Shown piece by piece: positions 1 to 6,704 of a stretch of 32,286 bases of DNA (position 1 is its first letter; every line of letters starts with the position of its first letter). The stretch is from Sedimentisphaerales bacterium. Lineage in GTDB: Bacteria > Planctomycetota > Phycisphaerae > Sedimentisphaerales > SG8-4. The notes under the pieces were generated by a model that was not told the DNA's origin, searched no databases, and saw nothing but the letters and a program-made list of their open reading frames with translations. The position numbers and the translations under genes were made by a program. The DNA is taken from positions 1 through 32,286 of the forward strand of contig JAFGJR010000170.1 of the NCBI GenBank assembly GCA_016928975.1, in the 5' to 3' direction.

Positions 1-325
1 AAACAAAGCCAATCGGAGGAAGTGTCAGGTAGCACCCCCGCCCACGGGGGTGATCCCAGCCGAGGGCGGCTGGGCTACATGGGATGTGACCCGGCGTGCG
101 AAACAAAGCCAATGCCGGGAAGCCTCGGGATTGCGGAGTGCGGAGTGCGGATTGAAGAACGCCTGAGGGCGGGCGTGCGAAACAAAGCCAAACGGCCCGG
201 GGGTCAGGAGTCAGGGGCCGGGGAGCCGGTTGTGCGAAACAAACCCAATTCGGAAAGAGTCTCAAGTTTGAAGTGTCCAGCGTCAAGCAGGGGAGGCCAG
301 CCGTACAAACAAACCCAATTCCGGG
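1..325. repeat. Tract of five degenerate AAACAAAGCCAA-type short repeats
   Basis: The 12-14 base unit AAACAAA(G/C)CCAA(T) starts at 1, 101, 180, 237 and 307. Four of the copies are preceded by GTGCGA, GCGTGCGA or GTAC, and most are followed within a few bases by a CGG or CCGGG run. Spacings are 100, 79, 57 and 70 bases, so the array is irregular and the spacers are unrelated. The spacers hold simple stutters such as GCGGAGT repeated near 134-149. Open frames through this tract have no credible protein character. From memory, similar short repeats occur between genes in Phycisphaerae-type planctomycetes; that is recollection, not a search result. No other gene is visible in 1-381. Confidence 0.75.
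29..78. repeat. 50-nt element folding as two hairpins on a common stem
   Basis: The outer arms GTAGC (29-33) and GCTAC (74-78) are complementary. They enclose two perfect hairpins: ACCCCCG (34-40) with CGGGGGT (45-51) around a CCCA loop, and CCAGCCG (56-62) with CGGCTGG (67-73) around an AGGG loop. As RNA this is a three-way junction of 5, 7 and 7 base pairs; as DNA it could extrude as a cruciform. It lies inside the short-repeat tract, beyond the 3' end of the ABC permease gene. It may be a REP-like palindromic unit or a bidirectional transcription end; no T-run follows it on the permease strand. Confidence 0.7.
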
Positions 326-381
326 CGGCCGAGGATACCCCGATGTTCAAGTATGGTATCGTTCCGGAGTTGCAAGGCGGG

Positions 382-1743
382 TCAGTCGTGTCGCAGGGCG
401 ACGACGGGGTCGACTCGGGCGGCGCGACGGGTGGGGAGGATGCCGGCGGCTAAGCTGATCAGGATGGAGAAGACAATCGCGCCGAGGCAGAGCCACCAGG
501 GGAAGCAGAAGTAGCTCATATATGGAGCGCCCTGTCGGGTCATGATGACATTGACGATCGTATTGATCACCATGCTGACGATCCAGGCGAGGGTCAGGCC
601 GAACAGGCCGCCCAGCAGGCCGATCGTGCCAGACTCGAACAGGAAGATCCGCTGTACGTCGCCGTCGGTGGCGCCGACCGCTTTCATGATGCCGATCTCG
701 CGGTAGCGCTCCAGGATGGACATGACCATCGTGTTGACGATGCCGAGGGACGCCACGGTGACGCCGATCATGCCGATAGCGATCAGGAACATGTCCATGA
801 TCAGAAAACCGATCCGCATCTGGCCCAACTGATCCATCAGGGCCCACGTCCTGAAGCCGCGTGACTCCAGCTCCTTCTTGACCGGGGCAACGTCCTTCAC
901 GGACCGGACCTTGACGGTGACCGATGGGTAGTTGGCCGCCTCGCCGGTGGGCCGGAAGAAGTCCCAGATGCTCGTCATGGACAGCTTTCGCATTCGGCCG
1001 GCCGCTTCGGGGGCGATGTAGACGTCGCTCATACCGCCAAAAGGCATCCGCTCGGCCACGCCGACAATGGAGAAACGATAGCTCTCGCGTGCAATGGGAA
1101 GACTCTGCCCTCCCGGCAAGAGGACCATCCGAAGCAGGCTGGCCAGGCTGAAGTCGAGGGTCAGCGTAGCGATTTCGATCTGCCTGCCGAGGGCCGTCGG
1201 GGGGTCTCTGACATTCAGCCGCTGCAGAAGCGAGTCGCTGATGATCAACCCGTTGGGCTCATTTGCGTCGTAGCAACGTCCTGCGCGTAGTGCCATTGGC
1301 CCCGAGCGACAGATGCTCCCCGACAGCACTTGGATAAGGGTGAACTGCTCCCTGTCGCCGAGGCGGATCTGGGCCGGAAAACGCAACTCCGGAAATGCGG
1401 CTTCTACGCCGCTGATCTTCGTCACCTCCTCCATGAACCGGCTGTCCAGTTGTGGGGCGTTCGCGTCGGCAGGTCCACCGTCCTGAGGCGGCCATCCTCC
1501 GTCGTCCGGATCGTGGTGAGGCCCCGGTCGACGAGGACCGCCGCGCGCATACACGTTGACGTAGTTGAACAGGTCCAGCTTGTTGAACTGCTCCGTGACA
1601 TTCCTCTGCACGCCCTGGCCGAAGGCGAACATCGAGACCAGCGCGCCGATCCCGATCACCACGCCGAATGTCGTGAGAAACGTGCGCAGCTTCTTCTTCC
1701 GGAGATTGCCGCCTGCCTGCTCGATGTAATCCGAAATCAGCAT
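382..1743 (-). CDS. MacB/FtsX-type ABC transporter permease
   Basis: A 453-residue membrane protein with the layout of MacB/LolC-type permeases. A short N-terminal cytoplasmic segment is followed by one membrane helix (about residues 22-45), a large extracytoplasmic core domain (about 46-310) and three C-terminal helices of the FtsX domain, ending in the usual Arg-rich RRAARVDPVVALR tail. It has no ATPase domain of its own, so it should work with the ABC ATPase at 4912-5610, moving a lipophilic or peptide substrate or acting as a mechanotransmitter across the membrane. An R-M module separates the two genes. The ATG at 1743 has no good Shine-Dalgarno; a GGAG lies about 20 bases upstream and an in-frame TGA sits just above the ATG, so this start is the only ATG available. 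The substrate cannot be told. Confidence 0.85.
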   Translation of the reverse strand: MLISDYIEQAGGNLRKKKLRTFLTTFGVVIGIGALVSMFAFGQGVQRNVTEQFNKLDLFNYVNVYARGGPRRPGPHHDPDDGGWPPQDGGPADANAPQLDSRFMEEVTKISGVEAAFPELRFPAQIRLGDREQFTLIQVLSGSICRSGPMALRAGRCYDANEPNGLIISDSLLQRLNVRDPPTALGRQIEIATLTLDFSLASLLRMVLLPGGQSLPIARESYRFSIVGVAERMPFGGMSDVYIAPEAAGRMRKLSMTSIWDFFRPTGEAANYPSVTVKVRSVKDVAPVKKELESRGFRTWALMDQLGQMRIGFLIMDMFLIAIGMIGVTVASLGIVNTMVMSILERYREIGIMKAVGATDGDVQRIFLFESGTIGLLGGLFGLTLAWIVSMVINTIVNVIMTRQGAPYMSYFCFPWWLCLGAIVFSILISLAAGILPTRRAARVDPVVALRHD

Positions 1744-1808
1744 AGATCTTGTGAATCATATTCGCTCCCACGACCTCCGGCAAGTGGCCACGCTGCCCCG
1801 AGCAACCG

Positions 1809-4013
1809 TCATTTGGTGAAAGGCAACTGCATTTGGGCATGCCTACGGGAGATTGGCTTGAGGGTGCTTGTGTGCTTCCCGTGGCACTCCGCCATTCCTT
1901 GTATAACACGTTCTATCTCGTTGGCAATGGACGCCAGCAACACGACAGCGTCGCTCGTCCGGGGTTGTGGACACAACTCCGCGAGCAGTTGTCCCATGAA
2001 GACGACGCGGCAATCATTGCGAGAGATGGTCAGACCCATGGCACGCAGACGTTCGAGTTTCTCCCCTGCTCTTGTCTCTGCCGATGCAATTGCAGCCAAT
2101 GGGGAACGGGCACGGGGGGGGCATTTCGCCGCCTTTCGGCACACGATGATGGCGTCCAATTGGATCGGCTCTTTGGCCTGTGCCTTTGGCGCGGCAACAG
2201 ACATCTCTGCCTTGACTGGATGGCAGTTCACAACCGAGAGCCCTGCACGGACAATTGCCGAAAGCAGGGACGACCAACCATCCGGACGCGAGTGGTGGTA
2301 TGTGAGGATCAATAGCCCGTCATCGCGTAGAACACGAGCACTTTCCTTGAGTACGGCGCTGAGCTTCTCCGAGAATCCACGAGCGTCAGCATCCTGAACC
2401 TCACTCGGATGTCGTGTAGTAGGTGAGCCATTCACAAGGCCACGCGGATACAGTTTCTGCCACGCGTAGAAGAAATCGGCAAGTTCGGAGTAATGGACAT
2501 TGTCGAAGAACGGCGGGTCCGTAACCACGATGTCAACAAACCGATCTGGCAGCGAAATCGTGTCGGAACTGCCGCATGCGACGTAGATCGCATCAATCTG
2601 TGCATTCCCGTCGGAGGGGAACCCAACTGTCACGCGCCCCGTGAATTCACGGCTGATGCCGTAGACCCTCTCTCCTGTTGTCGCGTTGAGCTCGAAAGGA
2701 CGACTCCGATACTCGATCGCCCTCCTGAGACGCGAGTTATAGAGGTTCAAGAATGACCCTGAACTCCGTGGTGTTCCCCAGACGTTGGCTTCGACAGGCA
2801 TCCGTTCCGGTTTGAGGATATGGTGCGAGAACATGTGTCGGACCGCCCCCGTTCCCTCTCCTTTGTAGGAGGCGAAGAGGTTGTTGAATTCCAGCAGCCC
2901 CGAAAAGAGCGTCAGCAGGACATCTCGCGTCGACAGACTCTGAATCTCCGCGATAGCGCTCTGAAGCCAGCCCAGAGCCAGCAACTGGCGGTCATTGAAG
3001 AACTGACGCCATTGCCGGTAATTGTAGCCCATCGCCTGTCGGGTGTTATGTCCATCTTCCAAAGATGTTTCCGGCAAACGTATGGTTCCGGACTGTAACT
3101 CGCCACCGAGCGTGCGCGAACATCGCTCATATGCGCGCAGATCATCCTCTGTGGCAGGCAGATATACTTTGCGCCCGGACGGAGTCAAGACGAGTTTCGC
3201 ATAGAGCCGATGATCGGGAGGATTGGCCGAGATCCGCACGGTCTTGGCGATGGAAAACTGACGGTGACACTCCCGGCAGGTTGCCTTCATCCCTGAGACC
3301 TCGCCTGCATCAACGGCAAATGTCAAACCGCAGCGCAGGCACTTGGACTTCTCGTCGCAGCCGGCGGCTTGAAATACGTCGCCGCAGCCAGGACAACAAA
3401 CCTGAACCTCGGGCCTGCGCGAAGGATTGGCGTTGCGGGCAAAGATGCGAGTTGAGAACAGGTCCGTTCTTACTCCACAGTATGGGCAAGCCACGACCTT
3501 GACCCAAAAATAGTACAGAACGTCACAAACGACTCGGTTGGCATCCTCTGCTGTGTATAGCGACCGAATGCGCTGTCCCACACCGGCCTCCAGGGCACGA
3601 AATGCGGTCTGGACACGCTTCGCGTCGATCTCCCCCAAGGCAACCCGAACACTCTCGCACGCGACGGGATTGATGTCCTGTCCAAAGGCCACAAAGCCCA
3701 GTTTATGCGCTTCGCCGATCGTGGTACCGCTGCCCATGAATGGGTCCAGGAGGCACTTGCCTGTGAGACAGTGCCGTTTATAGAAACAGTCTCTCAGTCG
3801 GGCATCGTTCGAGAGCACGGCGCCGAGGATGATTCCACGAAACACTGAGCCAAGTCGGTTCGCCCACCATTTGTGCACGTGGTACACCGGTCGGTGCAAC
3901 TCCTTACGCCAACTCTCCCGTTGCGCGATTTCGGAGAGGAATTCAAAGTCAAACTCATCGCATTCGATCAGGGTAGTCCCGATCCGGCATGGCTTAGTAT
4001 TGCGCGTCGGCAT
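1809..4013 (-). CDS. DNA methylase with Zn-ribbon insert (DUF1156/COG1743-like)
   Basis: A 734-residue putative DNA methyltransferase. Visible from the N-terminus: a VHKWWANR segment (about 46-53) like the VHxWWAR signature of this family, motif I DPFMGSGTT (90-98, SAM binding), four CxxC pairs (176/179, 207/210, 225/228, 246/249) suggesting two zinc ribbons, a long central region, and motif IV TDPPFFDNVHY (498-508). Motif I precedes a large insert and then the catalytic motif. The family is annotated as adenine-specific; DPPF rather than NPPY leaves the base type open. I chose the ATG at 4013 because AGGAGG lies 6 bases upstream; it overlaps the end of the preceding nuclease gene by 20 bases. 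It would protect host DNA from that nuclease. Confidence 0.85.
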   Translation of the reverse strand: MPTRNTKPCRIGTTLIECDEFDFEFLSEIAQRESWRKELHRPVYHVHKWWANRLGSVFRGIILGAVLSNDARLRDCFYKRHCLTGKCLLDPFMGSGTTIGEAHKLGFVAFGQDINPVACESVRVALGEIDAKRVQTAFRALEAGVGQRIRSLYTAEDANRVVCDVLYYFWVKVVACPYCGVRTDLFSTRIFARNANPSRRPEVQVCCPGCGDVFQAAGCDEKSKCLRCGLTFAVDAGEVSGMKATCRECHRQFSIAKTVRISANPPDHRLYAKLVLTPSGRKVYLPATEDDLRAYERCSRTLGGELQSGTIRLPETSLEDGHNTRQAMGYNYRQWRQFFNDRQLLALGWLQSAIAEIQSLSTRDVLLTLFSGLLEFNNLFASYKGEGTGAVRHMFSHHILKPERMPVEANVWGTPRSSGSFLNLYNSRLRRAIEYRSRPFELNATTGERVYGISREFTGRVTVGFPSDGNAQIDAIYVACGSSDTISLPDRFVDIVVTDPPFFDNVHYSELADFFYAWQKLYPRGLVNGSPTTRHPSEVQDADARGFSEKLSAVLKESARVLRDDGLLILTYHHSRPDGWSSLLSAIVRAGLSVVNCHPVKAEMSVAAPKAQAKEPIQLDAIIVCRKAAKCPPRARSPLAAIASAETRAGEKLERLRAMGLTISRNDCRVVFMGQLLAELCPQPRTSDAVVLLASIANEIERVIQGMAECHGKHTSTLKPISRRHAQMQLPFTK

Positions 4014-4824
4014 CATCCACCTCCTCTGCCTGTGGTACGGCTGTCTTGGGCAGCAGGGCGACAGGCTCGTCGGGACTGCCCACGACACGCCACGCGCGAA
4101 AAGGGTGTGTGCGGCCCGCGGACGGATTCGGGATTTTCTGTGGGATTATCGTGTTGGCTCTCAGATCAAATGAATAACCCACGATGACATCGGGCGCTTC
4201 GACTCGGACAAGCGCACCGACGCACTTCATGCCCTTCCCCGGATCAACATCCGCGGGGAGGATAAGCGTCTCTGCATGGGCAACGCCGGATGCAAGACCA
4301 AACGGCGTCGGGGCAACATACATCTTGCGATCACGGATCATGATGTCGCCATAGGAACCAAACCCCTTCACGCTTCTGTTCTTGTGGACATAGTCGTGGT
4401 CGGCGTTCAGGAAATCACCGTGGCACATGACCAGGTCTAGAACCGGATATGCATTGCCGTCGGGCTCAGGAGGATAACGCCCAAATACATAATAAATCAT
4501 CCGGCCATTGTGGAGGCCCGTCGGTACTTGGCTATTGCAGTCATAATTGATCTCACGACCTGGATAGGCAAGCCCCTTGACCTCGAAGCCCACCGTATGG
4601 GCGACCAATCGAAAATCGGGGTAGGAATTGCGCCCTCCCGTTTCGAAAGCCAACTTTGTCTTCTGTAGACGATCACGGACCCAGTTCTGAAAATGAAACT
4701 CCTTGTCGTGGCTGCTTTCCCGGCGGATCAGCTTCCGGGCGCGGATCGCACTGACACACTCGCAGAAAACCTTGACAGCCTGTGCGTCATTGGCTCCATC
4801 TGCCTTTTGCATGGTCACACTCAT
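3994..4824 (-). CDS. Putative PD-(D/E)XK restriction endonuclease
   Basis: An approximately 276-residue soluble protein with no family I can name. Counting from an upstream TTG at 4851, it shows Pro78-Asp79, a ten-residue gap, then Glu90-Val91-Lys92: the spacing and strand pattern (SYPDF... GFEVKG) of the PD-(D/E)XK nuclease core. It is immediately followed by, and overlaps, a DNA methylase gene, which is the typical arrangement of a type II-like restriction-modification pair. The start is uncertain: TTG at 4851, ATG at 4824 and ATG at 4812 are possible and none has a strong ribosome site; ATG 4824 is used here. The C-terminal half (about 110-260) resembles nothing I recognise and may carry target recognition. 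Restriction activity is inferred from motif plus context. Confidence 0.72.
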   Translation of the reverse strand: MSVTMQKADGANDAQAVKVFCECVSAIRARKLIRRESSHDKEFHFQNWVRDRLQKTKLAFETGGRNSYPDFRLVAHTVGFEVKGLAYPGREINYDCNSQVPTGLHNGRMIYYVFGRYPPEPDGNAYPVLDLVMCHGDFLNADHDYVHKNRSVKGFGSYGDIMIRDRKMYVAPTPFGLASGVAHAETLILPADVDPGKGMKCVGALVRVEAPDVIVGYSFDLRANTIIPQKIPNPSAGRTHPFRAWRVVGSPDEPVALLPKTAVPQAEEVDDADAQY

Positions 4825-4911
4825 TCCCACATCATACTTCAAATCCACCAAACGGAGAACTGGAAACCATATGGTCCTTGCCCACTGCCCACTCTCCCGC
4901 AGTCAGTACAC

Positions 4912-5610
4912 CTACGCGGTCATCTCGCCGGTGACGACCGCTCCGTCCTGGAGGCGAATCATCTCGTGGGCGAACTCGCGGAGCAGGTCCTGCTCGTGAG
5001 AGATCATCACAACGGTCAGGCCCTGGGTTCGGTTCAGATCGGCCAACGTCTCGACGATCTGGCGGGCGGTCCTGCTATCGAGGTTGCCCGTCGGTTCGTC
5101 GGCCAGGAGGATTTGCGGCCGGTTGACCAGAGCCCGGGCAATCGCCACGCGCTGCTGCTCGCCGCCCGACAGCTCCGTCGGCCGGTGGTCCTTGCGGGCT
5201 TCCAAGCCCACCGTGTGCAGCAGCTCTTCGGCCCGATGCTGTCGTTCCTTCTTCGCTACGCCGGCGAACAACAGCGGCAAAGCCACGTTCTCATTGGCGG
5301 TGTACGCGTTCACCAGGTTGAACGCCTGGAAGATCATCCCGACCGTATTGCGTCGGTACAGCGCCAACTCCTTCTTGTTCAGGTCCGAGATCAGCCTGCC
5401 GGCTACGCGAATCGTGCCCGAAGACGGGGTGTCCAGGCCGCCGAGCAGGTTCATCAGCGTGGACTTGCCCGAGCCGGATGGGCCGGTGATGCCGACGAGC
5501 TGCCCGCGAGTGACCGACAGCGTCACGCCGCGCAGGGCCGCCACCTCGACAGCACCGGTGGTGTATACCTTCGTCAGGTCTTTTGTCTCGATGAAACCGT
5601 CACTTCCCAT
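4912..5610 (-). CDS. ABC transporter ATP-binding protein, LolD/MacB type
   Basis: A 232-residue ATPase with all nucleotide-binding motifs: Walker A GPSGSGKST (43-51), Q-loop at Gln95, signature LSGGEQQR (147-154), Walker B ILLADEP (167-173) followed by the TGNLDS typical of the LolD/MacB/FtsE group, and H-loop SHE near 204-206. It should energise the MacB/FtsX-like permease encoded at 382-1743. The ATG at 5610 overlaps the end of the upstream phosphodiesterase gene by 11 bases, consistent with translational coupling. A longer frame opens at 5637 but would add an unconserved serine-rich leader without a ribosome site. The expected permease is not adjacent: two R-M genes follow instead. Confidence 0.93.
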   Translation of the reverse strand: MGSDGFIETKDLTKVYTTGAVEVAALRGVTLSVTRGQLVGITGPSGSGKSTLMNLLGGLDTPSSGTIRVAGRLISDLNKKELALYRRNTVGMIFQAFNLVNAYTANENVALPLLFAGVAKKERQHRAEELLHTVGLEARKDHRPTELSGGEQQRVAIARALVNRPQILLADEPTGNLDSRTARQIVETLADLNRTQGLTVVMISHEQDLLREFAHEMIRLQDGAVVTGEMTA

Positions 5611-6415
5611 GCTTGAGGAGGAACTCCTGCAATCCATTCAGGTCGTCCGAGTTGAGCAGATCGACGCCCGCCGAGAGCAACTCCCGCCACACCGCCTCCC
5701 TGGCCGCCGACCGCCAGTCCGGCGTCGCCCAGAACCGAACGAGCCTGCCTTTGGTGTGAGCTTCCTGCACAATCTCGTTCAGCTTCTGTCGCTCCTGGGG
5801 AGGCATCGATCCATCCCCGCGCCACGTGAAATGCCGGGTCCACTGATCACTGATGAACAGGACGAGGTCAGCAGGAGCGTCGGAGTCCGGGTCGGCCAAG
5901 CGCCCATCACAAGCTGCATATCGGACGCCCTGCGACCGCATCAGTCCCAGGGGCCGGTTCCCTGTCACGACCACGAGGACCGCTCGATCCTCTCGCCCTT
6001 GCAGGCCAAACGTCGTGAGCATGTCCCGGTACTCGGCGAGGGTCTCATGCAGTTTCCGGTAGGTCGGCTCCGCGGCGGACTTGAGATCCACAAACAGGAA
6101 GAACCGTGAGCCGGTGCGATATACACGGCCGTCATTGGCCCTGACACGTTGCCGCAACGGGTTCAGATACAACGATCGCAGCGTCCGATTGGGATCCATC
6201 TTGCCGGGATCGTGGGCGACGCAGAGCTGGCCGGCGGCGAGGAATACGTCCGCCTCGACGCTGGTGAAGCCATGCTCCAGGGCGGCCAGCAACGGCGGAT
6301 CGTGCAGATAGTCATTGTGAGCGTGTGCGCGCAGTAGCGGAACCGCATCGCGCGGCTGTGATGGACCGGCCTGCATGAGCAAGAACAGTCCAGCGACACA
6401 GACAATCCTGACCAT
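5600..6415 (-). CDS. GDPD/PI-PLC-like phosphodiesterase, secreted
   Basis: A 271-residue protein with an N-terminal signal segment (MVRIVCVAGLFLLMQAG). The mature part begins with HAHNDY (about 31-36), followed by a SVEADV stretch and a VAHDP stretch, which matches the His, Glu-x-Asp and His pattern of the glycerophosphodiester phosphodiesterase / PI-PLC TIM-barrel superfamily. The C-terminal half keeps the RFWATPDW and LLNSDDL segments typical of the last barrel strands. The expected substrate is a glycerophosphodiester or phosphoinositide-like lipid head group in the periplasm, but this subfamily is uncharacterised as far as I know. The start at 6415 has GGGAG 7 bases upstream. It is first in the unit with the ABC ATPase and diverges from the CocE-type hydrolase. 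Confidence 0.8.
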   Translation of the reverse strand: MVRIVCVAGLFLLMQAGPSQPRDAVPLLRAHAHNDYLHDPPLLAALEHGFTSVEADVFLAAGQLCVAHDPGKMDPNRTLRSLYLNPLRQRVRANDGRVYRTGSRFFLFVDLKSAAEPTYRKLHETLAEYRDMLTTFGLQGREDRAVLVVVTGNRPLGLMRSQGVRYAACDGRLADPDSDAPADLVLFISDQWTRHFTWRGDGSMPPQERQKLNEIVQEAHTKGRLVRFWATPDWRSAAREAVWRELLSAGVDLLNSDDLNGLQEFLLKHGK

Positions 6416-6479
6416 GTATGTACTCCCGTCGTCGCTCTCCGTGCCAGCGACTTTGGCCACACAATATCCGCTCTGACCG

Positions 6480-6580
6480 TCGGCTGCAAGGGACTATGCA
6501 GTGCACAACCATCCTGCATCGCCGGACCTTCGACTCCAAAGTGCATTTCTCATGCAATATGCACAGGTGGGTTGCACGTC
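6480..6580. promoter_or_regulatory. Divergent intergenic region with eight TGCA motifs
   Basis: The 289-base gap between the divergent phosphodiesterase (start 6415) and CocE-type hydrolase (start 6705) holds TGCA at 6485, 6497, 6502, 6515, 6542, 6553, 6560 and 6573. Two of them form an inverted pair GTGCAT (6541-6546) / ATGCAC (6559-6564). Random expectation for 100 bases is about 0.4 copies, so this may be an operator cluster. No clear -35/-10 pair was recognised. Confidence 0.4.
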
Positions 6581-6634
6581 TGTACCCGTGTCCATAGAAT
6601 AGAGCCCTTCACGAGGAATGGGGATGGCAGGTTT

Positions 6635-6669
6635 GTAGGCTGTGGGTGCCTACAGTCTCTCGCCTGTAG
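6635..6669 (+). promoter_or_regulatory. Overlapping, mutually exclusive hairpins in the CocE-type gene leader
   Basis: GTAGGC (6635-6640) pairs with GCCTAC (6648-6653), while CTACAG (6650-6655) pairs with CTGTAG (6664-6669). The two helices share CTAC and cannot form together. They lie 36-70 bases before the start codon at 6705. They could be an alternative leader fold or simply a palindromic operator; stems are only 6 base pairs. Confidence 0.35.
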
Positions 6670-6704
6670 TCTCCCGCCTCCGCCAGATGATTGGAGGTCC
6701 TTTG

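Noticed and set aside
1..325. Possible CRISPR array
   Set aside because: Repeat units are only 12-14 bases, degenerate, and spaced irregularly from 57 to 100 bases; no cas genes are nearby.
1330..2397. 355-codon plus-strand frame across the permease/methylase junction
   Set aside because: It runs antisense to two well-supported genes and through their intergenic gap, with no domain features.
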